Shown: positions 16,129 through 25,266 of the stretch, one piece after another
How positions within the stretch are numbered: position 1 is the first letter of the stretch
How the letters are laid out: every line of letters starts with the position of its first letter
NCBI RefSeq assembly: GCF_050876985.1
Contig: NZ_JBPAPP010000001.1
Strand: one strand, 5' to 3'
DNA from: Halopseudomonas sp002296055
GTDB taxonomy: Bacteria > Pseudomonadota > Gammaproteobacteria > Pseudomonadales > Pseudomonadaceae
DNA length: 64,000 nt
Notes under the pieces: model-generated
The model's input: the letters and a program-made list of their open reading frames with translations, nothing else
What the model was told of the DNA's origin: nothing
The model's database searches: none
Position numbers and translations under genes: made by a program

Positions 16129-17814
16129 ATGCTCAATACTCGTATCCTCAAACCGGCTGATGAGGCGCATTCCACTCCGCTGCTGATCAAGAATCTGCTT
16201 CTGACCGGTCAGCGCTACGAGCGCACGCAGGAAATCATCTATCGCGACCAGGTGCGCTATGACTACCGCACCTTCAACGAGCGCATTTGTCGCGTTGCCA
16301 ACGCCCTGACCAAGGCCGGCGTCAAGGCAGGTGATACTGTCGCAATGATGGATTGGGACAGCCACCGTTATCTGGAATGCATGTTCGCTGTGCCGATGAT
16401 TGGTGCGGTGATGCACACCATCAACGTCCGTTTGTCACCGGATCAGATTCTCTACACGATGAATCACGCCGAAGACATCGTAGTGCTGATCAACAGCGAG
16501 TTTGTGCCGATCTACAAGGCCATCGAAGACCAGCTGACCACCGTCACTACGACCATCCTGCTGACCGACGAAGAAGACAAGACAGCGGATCTGCCAGGCC
16601 TGGTTGGCGAGTATGAGCAACTGCTGGCTGCTGCCGAGCCGACCTACGACTTCCCTGATTTTGACGAGAACTCGGTCGCCACCACCTTCTACACCACCGG
16701 CACCACCGGCAACCCCAAGGGCGTGTATTTCACTCACCGCCAACTGGTGTTGCATACCCTGGGGCAAGCCTCGTCGATGGCAGCGCTGGACAGCGTTCGC
16801 CTGCTGGGTAACCGCGACGTGTATATGCCGATCACGCCGATGTTCCACGTACACGCCTGGGGCTTGCCGTACACCGCGACCATGCTGGGCGTTAAGCAGG
16901 TTTATCCGGGCCGTTACGAGCCGGAGCGCCTGGTGCAGATGATCAAGGATCACAAGGTCACCTTCTCCCATTGCGTGCCGACCATCTTGCAGATGGTGTT
17001 GAACGCCGAAGGCGCCAAGGACTTCGATTTTGGCGGTATGCGCGTGATCATCGGCGGCAGCGCCCTGAATCGCTCGCTCTACAACGCGGCCAAGGCCAAG
17101 GGCATGCAGCTGGGCGCGGCCTACGGCATGTCGGAAACCTGCCCGCTGATTTCTGCTGGCTACATCAACTTGGAAGACGAAGCCGGCACCGAAGAGCAGC
17201 GCATTACCCAACGCATCAAGGCTGGTGTGCCGGGCCCGCTGGTCGAGGCCCAGGTGATTGCGGCTGACGGCAGCTTCCTGCCCAAGGACGGTGTGACCCA
17301 GGGTGAGCTGGTGCTGCGTGCGCCCTGGCTGACTCAGGCTTACTACCGCGAGCCAGAAAAGAGCAAAGAGTTGTGGGCCGGCGGTTGGATGCACACCGGT
17401 GATGTGGCAACCATCAGCCCGACGGGTACCATTGAAATCCGTGACCGCATCAAGGACGTGATCAAGACTGGCGGCGAGTGGCTTTCTTCGCTGGAGCTGG
17501 AAGACTTGATCAGTCGCAGCCCGCTGGTGGGCGACGTGGCCGTGGTAGGCGTGCCTGATCCGCGTTGGGACGAACGTCCGTTTGCGCTGATCGTGCCGGC
17601 GGCAGGCCAAACGGTAACCGCCCAGGCTATCGCCGATCACCTGATGCCGGCAGTAGAGGATGGACGCATCAACAAGTGGGCGATTCCGCGCCAGATCGCT
17701 GTGGTCTCCGATATCCCCAAGACCAGCGTCGGCAAACTCGACAAAAAGCGTATCCGTGGTGATATCGCGGGCTGGCTGGAGAACGATGCAGAGTGCATCT
17801 CGGCGCTCGACTGA
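16129..17814 (+). CDS. Fatty acid-CoA ligase (AMP-forming), AlkK-like
   Basis: An enzyme of 561 residues of the ANL superfamily. It shows the P-loop YTTGTTGNPKGV, ITPMFHVHAWG, the A5 motif GAAYGMSETCP, the A7 aspartate in MHTGDVATI and the A8 hinge IRDRIKDVIKTGGEW. The catalytic lysine is near the C-terminus in KTSVGKLDKKRIR. Length and motifs fit medium-chain acyl-CoA synthetases such as AlkK. It activates a carboxylic acid to its CoA thioester through an acyl-AMP. It is divergent from the thiolase gene and is followed by a terminator. Chain-length preference is not readable from the sequence. Confidence 0.94.
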   Translation: MLNTRILKPADEAHSTPLLIKNLLLTGQRYERTQEIIYRDQVRYDYRTFNERICRVANALTKAGVKAGDTVAMMDWDSHRYLECMFAVPMIGAVMHTINVRLSPDQILYTMNHAEDIVVLINSEFVPIYKAIEDQLTTVTTTILLTDEEDKTADLPGLVGEYEQLLAAAEPTYDFPDFDENSVATTFYTTGTTGNPKGVYFTHRQLVLHTLGQASSMAALDSVRLLGNRDVYMPITPMFHVHAWGLPYTATMLGVKQVYPGRYEPERLVQMIKDHKVTFSHCVPTILQMVLNAEGAKDFDFGGMRVIIGGSALNRSLYNAAKAKGMQLGAAYGMSETCPLISAGYINLEDEAGTEEQRITQRIKAGVPGPLVEAQVIAADGSFLPKDGVTQGELVLRAPWLTQAYYREPEKSKELWAGGWMHTGDVATISPTGTIEIRDRIKDVIKTGGEWLSSLELEDLISRSPLVGDVAVVGVPDPRWDERPFALIVPAAGQTVTAQAIADHLMPAVEDGRINKWAIPRQIAVVSDIPKTSVGKLDKKRIRGDIAGWLENDAECISALD

Positions 17815-17873
17815 TCCGCACCTGAAGGCTGCCGCCGACTAGGCGGTTGCCTGAGGCCGCAGTCGGGTCTCGC

Positions 17874-17909
17874 AAGCCATGCCAGGCATTCGCCTGGCAT
17901 GGCTTTTTT
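17874..17909 (+). terminator. Rho-independent terminator after the acyl-CoA ligase
   Basis: Stem AAGCCATGCCAGGC / GCCTGGCATGGCTT with a three-base loop and a T-run. Confidence 0.93.
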
Positions 17910-18315
17910 GTCTGTGAAGTGCTCTCTTGTTAGTGTGGTTCAGGCGGGCGTGACTGTCTCATTTACGTTTTTGCCACAAAACACCTTGGGTTGGCTGAAA
18001 GTGCCTTGTTAGAAGCGTTATGGTGTTTTTTGGTAAAGATTTTTAGTGCGCCGGACGGGACGGACGGGCTTGATTAGCTCGCACTCAGACAGTAGAGTCG
18101 TCGTCCTCTCAAGTCCTATAAAAATCCTAATAAAATCCGTCGCTGCGTGACCCTTTGACTATCATCGGGGTAATGCGGGCGATGTTGTGCGTCTGAAAGT
18201 CTGACGGCAGGCACCGCGTGTGCCCCTTGAGGGAAACACACCGGTCATGGTCGTTGCAGCTGCTGAGCTGTTGGCCGGTCACCCCAAACAACTCCAAGCA
18301 GAACAGGGCGATTCA
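17910..18315. other. Intergenic leader before the DUF1329 gene
   Basis: About 400 bases without a convincing gene. An A/T-rich patch (about 18110-18140) lies 180 bases before the start codon and could hold the promoter, but no hexamer pair stands out. An open frame from 18220 runs into the next gene, but it carries no signal peptide and is taken as leader. Confidence 0.5.
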
Positions 18316-19677
18316 ATGAAACCCACACGTATTGTTTCCACACTCTTGGCCTCCGCGCTGCTGGCGCCGTCCGCCTTCGCTGCCGTGAGCGAGCAAGAAG
18401 CCGCCAAACTCGGCAACAGCCTGACGCCGATCGGCGCAGAAACCGCAGGCAATGCTGCCGGTACCATTCCTGCCTGGACTGGTGGTCTGGCTACCGATGC
18501 TGCCGCTGTCGACGCCAACGGCTTCCTGGCTGATCCTTACAGCGGCGAGCAACCGCTGTTTGTCATCACTGCAGCCAACTATGAGCAGTACGCAGATAAC
18601 CTGGCGCCGGGCCAGATCGCGATGTTCAAGCGCTACCCCGACACCTTCAAGATGCGCGTATTCCCGAGCCATCGCTCGGCTGCCTTCCCGCAGGCGGTAT
18701 ACGATGCTGCGGCCAGCAACGCCACCAAGACATCGATGGTGCAGGGCGGTAACGGCCTGAACAACTACAGCTTGGCCTATGCGTTCCCGATTCCGGCTGA
18801 TGGCCTGGAAGTGATCTGGAACCACATCACCCGCTACCGTGGTGAGTCCTTCCAGCGTACCGTTGTGCAGGCCACGCCGCAGGTTAACGGCAGCTACAAC
18901 GTTGTGCGTTTTGTTGAGGAATATGCTGTCCCGGCCGGTCTGGAAGATTACGACGCCAGCAAGGCGACCGACATGTTGTACTACTTCAAGCAACAGGTAA
19001 CCGACCCGGCACGTCTGGCCGGTAACGTGCTGCTGGTACACGAGACCATCAACCAGGTGGCTACTCCGCGCATGGCCTGGATCTACAACGCCGGTCAGCG
19101 TCGTGTCCGTCGCGCTCCGCAGGTTTCCTACGATGGTCCGGGCACCGCGGCCGATGGTATGCGTACCTCCGACAACCTCGACCTGTATAACGGCGCGCCA
19201 GATCGTTACGACTGGGAGCTGGTTGGCAAGCGCGAGATGTTCATCTCCTACAACAACTTCGAGCTGGGTTCGCCGCAGGCCAAGTATGACCAGATCTTCC
19301 AGGCTGGCCATATCAATCAGGACCTGACCCGTTACGAGCTGCACCGCGTGTGGGAAGTGGTTGCCAACGTTAAGCCGAGCGAGCGTCACATCTACGCCAA
19401 GCGTCACATGTTTATCGACGAAGACTCCTGGCAGGCTGCTCATATCGACCACTACGACGGTCGTGGTGAGCTGTGGCGCGTAGGTGAGGCACATGCCCTC
19501 CAGCGTTACGCCGACAAGGTACTGGGTTACACCATGGAAACCCTGTACGACCTGATTGCCGGCCGTTACCTGGTAATGGGTGCCAACAACGAAGAGCGTA
19601 GCAACTACGACTACAGCTACAAGCTGTCCAGCGTCGAGTTCACGCCCACTGCTCTGCGTCAGTCTGGCGTTCGTTAA
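18316..19677 (+). CDS. DUF1329 family envelope protein
   Basis: The protein has 453 residues from the ATG at 18316. A signal peptide ends AFA-AV near residue 23, so it is exported. The sequence (for example GNAAGTIPAWTGGL near the N-terminus and RVWEVVANVKPSERHIYAKR near the C-terminus) matches the DUF1329 family, which has a LolB-like fold and is common in pseudomonads. Members often occur beside lipid or hydrophobic-substrate catabolism genes, and a role in the outer membrane or transport has been proposed. The molecular function is unknown. The next gene is convergent and a terminator lies between. Confidence 0.9.
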   Translation: MKPTRIVSTLLASALLAPSAFAAVSEQEAAKLGNSLTPIGAETAGNAAGTIPAWTGGLATDAAAVDANGFLADPYSGEQPLFVITAANYEQYADNLAPGQIAMFKRYPDTFKMRVFPSHRSAAFPQAVYDAAASNATKTSMVQGGNGLNNYSLAYAFPIPADGLEVIWNHITRYRGESFQRTVVQATPQVNGSYNVVRFVEEYAVPAGLEDYDASKATDMLYYFKQQVTDPARLAGNVLLVHETINQVATPRMAWIYNAGQRRVRRAPQVSYDGPGTAADGMRTSDNLDLYNGAPDRYDWELVGKREMFISYNNFELGSPQAKYDQIFQAGHINQDLTRYELHRVWEVVANVKPSERHIYAKRHMFIDEDSWQAAHIDHYDGRGELWRVGEAHALQRYADKVLGYTMETLYDLIAGRYLVMGANNEERSNYDYSYKLSSVEFTPTALRQSGVR

Positions 19678-19696
19678 GCCGCCTGTCTGCAGTGAT

Positions 19697-19724
19697 GCGC
19701 CCGGCCTTGTGCCGGGCGTTTTTG
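19697..19724 (+). terminator. Rho-independent terminator after the DUF1329 gene
   Basis: Stem GCGCCCGGC / GCCGGGCGT with a five-base loop and a five-T run, between two convergent genes. Confidence 0.88.
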
Positions 19725-19726
19725 TT

Positions 19727-20665
19727 TCAGAAGCTCATTGCCAGGCTCAGGGCCAGGCCGGACACGCCGTCGCCGTACATGTGCCGCAGAAGAACGCGGG
19801 TGCGCGTAACAAAGACGTTGTAGGCACTGGAGTCAAACTCGACCCCGGCGCCGACGGTGGACAGCCGGTCAAAACCCAGGGCGCCGCGTTGGTCGCCAAT
19901 GTATTCGGAGTGCGAATACTCCAGCACGTAGCGCAGTGGGCGCTGCAGCACCGTCAGGCCGGTGGGCGCCCGGTAGCGGCTCCACAGGTTGAGGGTTTCC
20001 GCGCTAACGTGACCGTCGATGGCCTTGGTGCCACCAATGTTCTGCAGGTCCATGTAGCTGTAGCGCAGCTCCAGATCGACCTCGTAGTCGGGTTTTACCC
20101 GCTCCCAGTCCAGCATCAGCGCACCGCCGAGCCCCAGGGCGGCCATGTGACCGTCGTCGAGAAACTCGATGTCGCGGTCATAGGTGTAATTGAGGTACAG
20201 GCGGGCACTGTTGAGATCGCTGCTCATATAGCCCAGCGCCACATTGCCGATTGGGCGCACCACCCACTCATCGTTGAGCGGAAAGTCCCAGCCGACCCCG
20301 CCTGCGGCAGTAACTGACGTCCACTTGGTTGGCAGCGTGCGCGATTGCACGCCGTCGGTGGCCACGAACTTGGGATCGTAGCGGCTGTAGGCGATTGAGC
20401 CTTCAAGATACAGCGGAATCTCGTCGCTCATGGTGGCCCCGCCGCCCAGTTGGGTCATTTGCAGTGCCGGGTTGCCGGTGTCGCGATCGCTGATGCTGAG
20501 CGAGCTGGAGGCCAGATCCAGTGTCATCGAGTAGGACATCAACGTGAGTACGCCATTGATGGCGTCTTCGACAGCGCCGTCACGCAGCTTCAGTGGTGCG
20601 ACTTGTGCCTGGGCTGCGGCACTGCCTAACAACAGCGCCGCAGCGCAGAAAAACCGATTGGGCAT
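19727..20665 (-). CDS. Putative outer-membrane beta-barrel protein
   Basis: Starting at the ATG with cat at 20663-20665 gives 312 residues with a signal peptide ending AQA-QV (about 20). The rest alternates polar and aromatic residues in strand-like blocks and ends SLAMSF with a terminal phenylalanine, a sign of barrel insertion by BAM. It resembles solitary autotransporter-like barrels with no passenger domain. A frame extension of 18 residues upstream lacks signal character and was left out. The function is not known. It is convergent with the DUF1329 gene. Confidence 0.72.
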   Translation of the reverse strand: MPNRFFCAAALLLGSAAAQAQVAPLKLRDGAVEDAINGVLTLMSYSMTLDLASSSLSISDRDTGNPALQMTQLGGGATMSDEIPLYLEGSIAYSRYDPKFVATDGVQSRTLPTKWTSVTAAGGVGWDFPLNDEWVVRPIGNVALGYMSSDLNSARLYLNYTYDRDIEFLDDGHMAALGLGGALMLDWERVKPDYEVDLELRYSYMDLQNIGGTKAIDGHVSAETLNLWSRYRAPTGLTVLQRPLRYVLEYSHSEYIGDQRGALGFDRLSTVGAGVEFDSSAYNVFVTRTRVLLRHMYGDGVSGLALSLAMSF

Positions 20666-20764
20666 GGACCTTCCTGTTCCTTTTAACGGCGGCTCCTGGC
20701 GAGCGCGCATCGTCAGCATAGTGCAGTTGTGCAGCGGATGCGCGTCCCGAAGCGGCGAACCCGG

Positions 20765-21163
20765 TCAGCAGACCTGCGCGATCCAGTCGTTCAGGTTGTA
20801 GTAGTTGCTGATACGGGCGACCTTGCCGTCCTTGACTTCAAAAAAGGCGCCGGCCGGCAGCACGTATTTCTGGCCGTTGGCTGGCGGCAGGCCTTCGTCG
20901 TCGGCCAGGTATTCACCGTTGACGACAAACTCGGCAGCGGCGCGGCTGCCGTCGGCGCTGACCATGATGACCATGTCGGTCAGCTGTTCGCGGTAGCAGC
21001 GATTCATTTTGTCCATGAACTCGGCAAATACTGCCTTGCCGACCTGGCGTTCGCCCTGATTGATGTCGTGCACCACACCGTCGCTCAGCAGGGCCAGAAA
21101 GGCCTGCATGTCGGCGGCATTGAAGGCGTCGTAGTAGGCCTGAATCAGGTCTTGGGTGGTCAC
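20765..21163 (-). CDS. NTF2-like (SnoaL/ketosteroid isomerase-type) protein
   Basis: A GTG start at 21163 preceded by AGGAG gives 132 residues; the open frame extends 34 residues further, with no ribosome-binding site. YYDAFNAADMQAFLALLSDGVVHDINQGER at the N-terminus and the conserved FFEVKDGKVARISNYYN near the C-terminus are typical of SnoaL-like polyketide cyclase/isomerase folds. It may be a small-molecule isomerase or a binding protein; the substrate is unknown. It is divergent from the GNAT gene, with about 100 bases between the two starts. Confidence 0.85.
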   Translation of the reverse strand: MTTQDLIQAYYDAFNAADMQAFLALLSDGVVHDINQGERQVGKAVFAEFMDKMNRCYREQLTDMVIMVSADGSRAAAEFVVNGEYLADDEGLPPANGQKYVLPAGAFFEVKDGKVARISNYYNLNDWIAQVC

Positions 21164-21263
21164 GGTTTTAGAGCTCCTGTTACGGGTTGGGCTGCAGCCA
21201 TGATAAGTTGCCCACAAGTGCCGGTACAGACACCGGCGAGACAAATTGGCAGCGAGTTTTGGC

Positions 21264-21851
21264 ATGGATATTCAACTGCTCAGCGGGCAACAGATCGCAC
21301 CCTGGATTGATGCACTGGCCGATCTGCGCATCCGCGTGTTTCGCGAGTTTCCTTACCTGTACGACGGCAGCCGCGAGTACGAAGCGCAGTATCTGTCTAC
21401 TTACCTGCGTAGCCCGGACAGCCTGTGTGTGCTGGTGCAGGACCAAGGGCAGGTGGTTGGTGCGTCCACGGCTTTGCCGTTGGCGGATGAGACGGACGAG
21501 TTCAAACAGCCCTTTGTCGAGCAGGGTTGGGATTGCGAGCGCATCTTTTATTGCGCCGAGTCGGTTGTGCTGCCTGGGTGGCGCGGTAAGGGGCTGGGCG
21601 TCCGTTTTTTTTCCGAGCGCGAGGCGCATGCGCGGCGTCTCGACCGCTTCGACTGGTCTGCTTTCTGCGCGGTGCAGCGCCCAGCGGATCATCCGCGGCG
21701 GCCTGCTGACTATCAGCCGCTCGATACCTTCTGGGTGCGCCGTGGTTACCAGCATCATCCTGAACTGGCGACGGTCTACCACTGGCGCGATCTGGATGAA
21801 GCCGAAGACTCGGCCAAGCCGATGTCGTTCTGGCTTAAGGAGCTTGTTTGA
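21264..21851 (+). CDS. GNAT family N-acetyltransferase
   Basis: A protein of 195 residues from the ATG at 21264. CVLVQDQGQVVGASTALPL and the acetyl-CoA-binding region VVLPGWRGKGLGVRFFSEREAHAR (R/Q-x-x-G-x-G type) mark a GNAT fold. A TTG start six codons upstream is possible but less likely. The stop codon TGA overlaps the ATG of the nitrilase-type gene, so the two are translated together. The substrate is unknown. The pairing suggests acetylation and hydrolysis of related amine or amide compounds, which is inference. Confidence 0.85.
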   Translation: MDIQLLSGQQIAPWIDALADLRIRVFREFPYLYDGSREYEAQYLSTYLRSPDSLCVLVQDQGQVVGASTALPLADETDEFKQPFVEQGWDCERIFYCAESVVLPGWRGKGLGVRFFSEREAHARRLDRFDWSAFCAVQRPADHPRRPADYQPLDTFWVRRGYQHHPELATVYHWRDLDEAEDSAKPMSFWLKELV

Positions 21852-22735
21852 TGATTACCCTCGCGGCCTGTCAGTACCACATTGATCTGCTGGAAACCTG
21901 GGACGCTTACGCCGAGCACCTGAGCTCGTTGTGCCAACAGGCAGCCGAGCAGGGGGCGCAGTTGCTGCTGTTGCCGGAATACGCCGGGTTGGCGCTGAGC
22001 GGCCAATTGCCCGCTGCCGAGCGCAGTGACCTGCATGCCTCCATCGCCGGGATTCAGCCTTTTGTGCCGCGCTGGTTGGCCCTGTGCGAGCAGATCGCGC
22101 GGGACTGCAACGTTTACCTGCAGCCGGGCTCGATGCCCGTGCTGGACGACGATGGGCAATACCGCAACCGCGCCTGGCTGTTTGGCCCCGAGGGCTGTCT
22201 GGGCAGTCAGGACAAACTGATGATGACCCGCTTTGAACTGGAGCAGTGGAACATTGCGGCTGGCACCGAGTTGAACGTGTTCGACACCAGCCTGGGTAAA
22301 CTCGGCATTCTGATCTGCTACGACAACGAGTTCCCCATGCTGGCGCGGACGTTGGCCGAGCAGGGCGCTGACCTGATTCTGGCGCCGAGCTGCACGGATA
22401 CCGTGGCGGGGTTCTACCGGGTGCGTATCGGTGCGCAGGCGCGAGCGCTGGAAAACCAGATTGCGGTGCTGCAGTCGCCGACCGTTGGCATGGCTGATTG
22501 GTCGCCAGCGTTGGATGAAAACAACGGCCGTGCCGCGCTCTATGTGCCGTCCGATTACGGCATGCCGCCCAGCGGCATCGTCGCGGAAAGTCCGGAGCTA
22601 TGCCCGAGCAGTAGCCAGTGGCTGGTCTGTCAGCTGGATCTGGACGAGGTACGCAGGTTGCGGGACCACGGCCAGGTGTTTACCCGGCGGGACTGGCCGA
22701 AGCAATTTGGCATAGTCAGCGCAGGCGAGCCTTAG
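21851..22735 (+). CDS. Carbon-nitrogen hydrolase (nitrilase superfamily)
   Basis: A protein of 294 residues with the complete catalytic set: E43 (LLPEYAGL), K122 (QDKLMMTRFE) and C156 (LICYDNEFP). The family hydrolyses nitriles or amides, or condenses them; this length fits an amidase-like member. It is coupled to the preceding acetyltransferase by stop-start overlap and convergent with the MocR gene, with the two coding ends overlapping by four bases. The start is taken as ATG at 21851; a TTG lies one codon earlier. Confidence 0.9.
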   Translation: MITLAACQYHIDLLETWDAYAEHLSSLCQQAAEQGAQLLLLPEYAGLALSGQLPAAERSDLHASIAGIQPFVPRWLALCEQIARDCNVYLQPGSMPVLDDDGQYRNRAWLFGPEGCLGSQDKLMMTRFELEQWNIAAGTELNVFDTSLGKLGILICYDNEFPMLARTLAEQGADLILAPSCTDTVAGFYRVRIGAQARALENQIAVLQSPTVGMADWSPALDENNGRAALYVPSDYGMPPSGIVAESPELCPSSSQWLVCQLDLDEVRRLRDHGQVFTRRDWPKQFGIVSAGEP

Positions 22736-24090
22736 TCGAGCGCGCCACAGTCGGCGGCATCGATCACCTCTTTGACCAGCAGCAGCGCCGATTCAAGGCG
22801 CGCAGTGTCGAGCGAGCCCAATGCCAGCCGGATTGCCTGCGGTGTGTGATCACCCACCGTGAAGGGTGCTGCGCTGGATACCGACACGTTGCGCTGCAGG
22901 AGTGCGGAGACCACCTGATCGGCGCGTACTGTCGCTGGCAGCGGCAACCAGAGAAAGTAGCTGTTCGGATGCCCTTGCCAAACCAGACCTTGCAGCACGC
23001 GTCGAGCACATTGCTGACGCGCTGCCGCATCACGGCGTTTGGCCTGCTCCAGTTGCTGCACTGTGCCATCGGTTATCCAGTCGCAGGTGATGCGGGTGAG
23101 CATCGCGGGGGTATTCCAGGCGGTTGCCCTGATCGCTCGTTCCAGATTGGCTACCTGGCTGACCGGCGCAACCAGGTACCCCACCCGCAGGCCGGTGGCT
23201 ACGCTTTTGGAAAACCCCGAAACGTAGAGGGTGCGTTCCGGCGCAAAGTTGTATAGCGGCGGTGGCGGATCTACCGCGAGGAAGGCATAGGCGGCGTCTT
23301 CGATCAGCAACAGGTCGTGCTTGCGCGCCAGTGCCGCCAGTTGTCTGCGTTGTCCTCGCCCCATGACCCACCCAAGCGGGTTGTGCAGCGTGGGCATGCA
23401 GTACAGGGCGCGTACCTTGCGGCGCTGGCACAGTGCGTCGAGCGCTGCCAGATCCGGCCCGTTCTCGCTCGGCGCCAGTGGCAGTACTTCCAGTTGCAGC
23501 GCGTGAGCAATCGCCTTGAACCCGGGGTAGGTCAGGGCGTCGGCAGCAATCACGTCACCCGCTTGCAGCTGGCTCATCAGGGCGACGGTCAAGCCGTGCT
23601 GAGCGCCGCTGACCAGCAATACCTGTTCGGCGGTCACCGCCAGTCCGCGGGTGCTCAGATGCTCTGCGATGATCGCACGTTCGTGGGGGCGCCCGGCGTG
23701 GGGCTGGTAACGCAGCAGGGCGTCCAGATCGCCTGCGCTGGTCAAGTTGCGTAGTGCGCTGCGCAGGAGCTCTGCCTGCTCCGGTAATTCCGGGTAGTTG
23801 AAATTCAGGTCCAACATGCCCGGCGCCGTTGGGCTCTGGTCGATGCCGTGCCCGGCTGGCACGCTGGTTTCCCGGACAAAGGTGCCGCGTCCGGTTTCGG
23901 CACTGACCAGCCCCATCGATTCCAGCTCGGCGTACACGCGGGACGCGGTGGTCAGGGCGAGCCGTTCCTGCTGCGCCAGTGAGCGGTGGGTAGGCAGGCG
24001 GGTGCCGGGTAGCAGTGCGCCGGAGCGGATCTGCTGGGCAAAGCGGTCAACCAGTTGCTTGTAGCGCGCTGCAGGCATTGTTGTATCCAT
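22732..24090 (-). CDS. MocR-type (GntR-aminotransferase) transcriptional regulator
   Basis: A protein of 452 residues from the ATG with cat at 24088-24090. An N-terminal GntR winged helix (about 6-75, with GTRLPTHRSLAQ) is joined to a fold-type I aminotransferase domain. The PLP lysine is K295 in SGFSKSVATGLRVGYL. MocR regulators sense PLP or amine ligands and often control a divergent gene. Here the divergent gene encodes a DJ-1/PfpI protein. A 26-base near-perfect palindrome overlaps this start codon and may be its operator. The frame stays open 200 codons upstream, antisense to the DJ-1 gene; that is not coding. Confidence 0.92.
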   Translation of the reverse strand: MDTTMPAARYKQLVDRFAQQIRSGALLPGTRLPTHRSLAQQERLALTTASRVYAELESMGLVSAETGRGTFVRETSVPAGHGIDQSPTAPGMLDLNFNYPELPEQAELLRSALRNLTSAGDLDALLRYQPHAGRPHERAIIAEHLSTRGLAVTAEQVLLVSGAQHGLTVALMSQLQAGDVIAADALTYPGFKAIAHALQLEVLPLAPSENGPDLAALDALCQRRKVRALYCMPTLHNPLGWVMGRGQRRQLAALARKHDLLLIEDAAYAFLAVDPPPPLYNFAPERTLYVSGFSKSVATGLRVGYLVAPVSQVANLERAIRATAWNTPAMLTRITCDWITDGTVQQLEQAKRRDAAARQQCARRVLQGLVWQGHPNSYFLWLPLPATVRADQVVSALLQRNVSVSSAAPFTVGDHTPQAIRLALGSLDTARLESALLLVKEVIDAADCGALD

Positions 24091-24112
24091 GACAATTAAT
24101 TGATTGTCATGG
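24087..24112. promoter_or_regulatory. Palindrome overlapping the MocR start, probable operator
   Basis: Perfect 10-base arms CCATGACAAT and ATTGTCATGG are separated by six bases. The left arm contains the MocR gene start codon on the minus strand. The site lies between the two divergent starts, where an autoregulating MocR protein would bind. Confidence 0.65.
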
Positions 24113-24165
24113 TCTGTGATCTGATCCTGCGCGGCAACAGCAACGTACCCAGAGGGTGGCACGCC

Positions 24166-24762
24166 ATGCACATCAGTATCCTGACCTTCGACGGATTTAA
24201 CGAACTCGACTCCTTTATCGCTTACGGCATTCTCAATCGGGTGCGCCGCGACGACTGGCGCGTGACCATCGCCAGCCCGGTCGAGCGCCCGCGTTCGATG
24301 AACGGGCTGGTGGTTGATCGGCACGTCTCGCTGGCAGAGGCGTGCAGCGCCGATGCGGTGCTGGTCGGCAGCGGCATGCAGACGCGGCAGATAGCTGCAG
24401 ACGACAGCCTGATGGCGCAGCTGAGCCTCGACCCCGAGCGCCAGTTGCTGGCGGCGCAGTGCTCCGGCGCTCTGCTGTTGGCTAAGCTGGGCTTGCTGAA
24501 CGGCATGCCTGCCTGCACTGATCTGACGACTCTGCCCTGGGTTGTTGAGGCCGGCGTTGAGGTGCTGGAGCAGCCATTTCACCAGCAGGGCAATATCGCC
24601 ACCGCCGGCGGCTGTCTGGCGTCGGTTTATCTGGCTGCCTGGCTTATCTATCGTTTGGTAGGGGAGGATGCAGTGGCGCAGGCGATTCATTACGTCGCGC
24701 CAGTGGGTGAGAAGGACGCGTTAGTGCAATCTGTGCTGGAGCAGCTACGCTCCCAGGCTTAG
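24166..24762 (+). CDS. DJ-1/PfpI family protein
   Basis: A protein of 198 residues from the ATG at 24166, behind a purine-rich AGAGGGTGG. The nucleophile elbow is QCSGALLLAKLGLL (Cys in the usual C-x-G-A position). Later GGCLASVYLAAWLIYRLVG is typical of the DJ-1/PfpI and isonitrile-hydratase-like group. This superfamily includes chaperones, deglycases and hydratases, so the reaction is unclear. The gene is divergent from a MocR regulator and probably under its control. Confidence 0.88.
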   Translation: MHISILTFDGFNELDSFIAYGILNRVRRDDWRVTIASPVERPRSMNGLVVDRHVSLAEACSADAVLVGSGMQTRQIAADDSLMAQLSLDPERQLLAAQCSGALLLAKLGLLNGMPACTDLTTLPWVVEAGVEVLEQPFHQQGNIATAGGCLASVYLAAWLIYRLVGEDAVAQAIHYVAPVGEKDALVQSVLEQLRSQA

Positions 24763-24838
24763 GAGGGCATGCTTGCCTTGGCGATGCACTGATCGCAGGG
24801 TGAGCTTGTAGGTGATGGTCTCGACGGAGGGCAGGAGG

Positions 24839-25213
24839 ATGAACACCGTTTTCGGCGGCTGCCTTTGTGGCGCCGTGCGCTTGAGCGCGGAGGGTGAGCC
24901 GCTGCGCGTGGGTGTCTGCCATTGTATGGATTGCCGCAAGCAGCATGGCGCGTTGTTTCATGCCTCGGCTATTTTCCTGGGTGCGGCAGTGCAGGTGACA
25001 GGTGAGGTCGCCGAGTACGCGGGCCGCTACTTCTGCCCGGTTTGCGGCTCGTCGGTTTATTCGCGCAGCGGTGATGAGATGGAAGTGCACTTGGGTGCGC
25101 TGGATGCGCCAAGCCAGTTTACGCCCAGCTATGAGTTGTGGACCTGTCGTCGCGAGGCTTGGTTACCGGCATTCCCATGGATGCAGCACTATGAGCGTGA
25201 CCAGGAGGGGTGA
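24839..25213 (+). CDS. GFA family (glutathione-dependent formaldehyde-activating-like) protein
   Basis: A protein of 124 residues with the zinc-binding cysteine pattern of the family: GGCLCGAV, CHCMDCRK and FCPVCGSSVY. GFA proteins are small cytoplasmic zinc proteins, and most are of unknown substrate. The start at 24839 is supported by GGAGG eight bases upstream; in-frame starts further upstream lack such a site. Confidence 0.88.
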   Translation: MNTVFGGCLCGAVRLSAEGEPLRVGVCHCMDCRKQHGALFHASAIFLGAAVQVTGEVAEYAGRYFCPVCGSSVYSRSGDEMEVHLGALDAPSQFTPSYELWTCRREAWLPAFPWMQHYERDQEG

Positions 25214-25266
25214 GGTGGTGCGTGGGGAGTCACGCCGCCCGGCAGTTACCTGGCGGCGTTCTGGTA

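Noticed and set aside
16203..16210. Another GACCGGTC, considered as a TetR operator.
   Set aside because: It is inside the acyl-CoA ligase coding sequence and lacks the GTCTC extension shared by the other sites.
24091..24690. A 200-residue N-terminal extension of the MocR regulator.
   Set aside because: It is antisense to the DJ-1 gene, lacks a ribosome-binding site, and the GntR domain begins right after the ATG at 24090.
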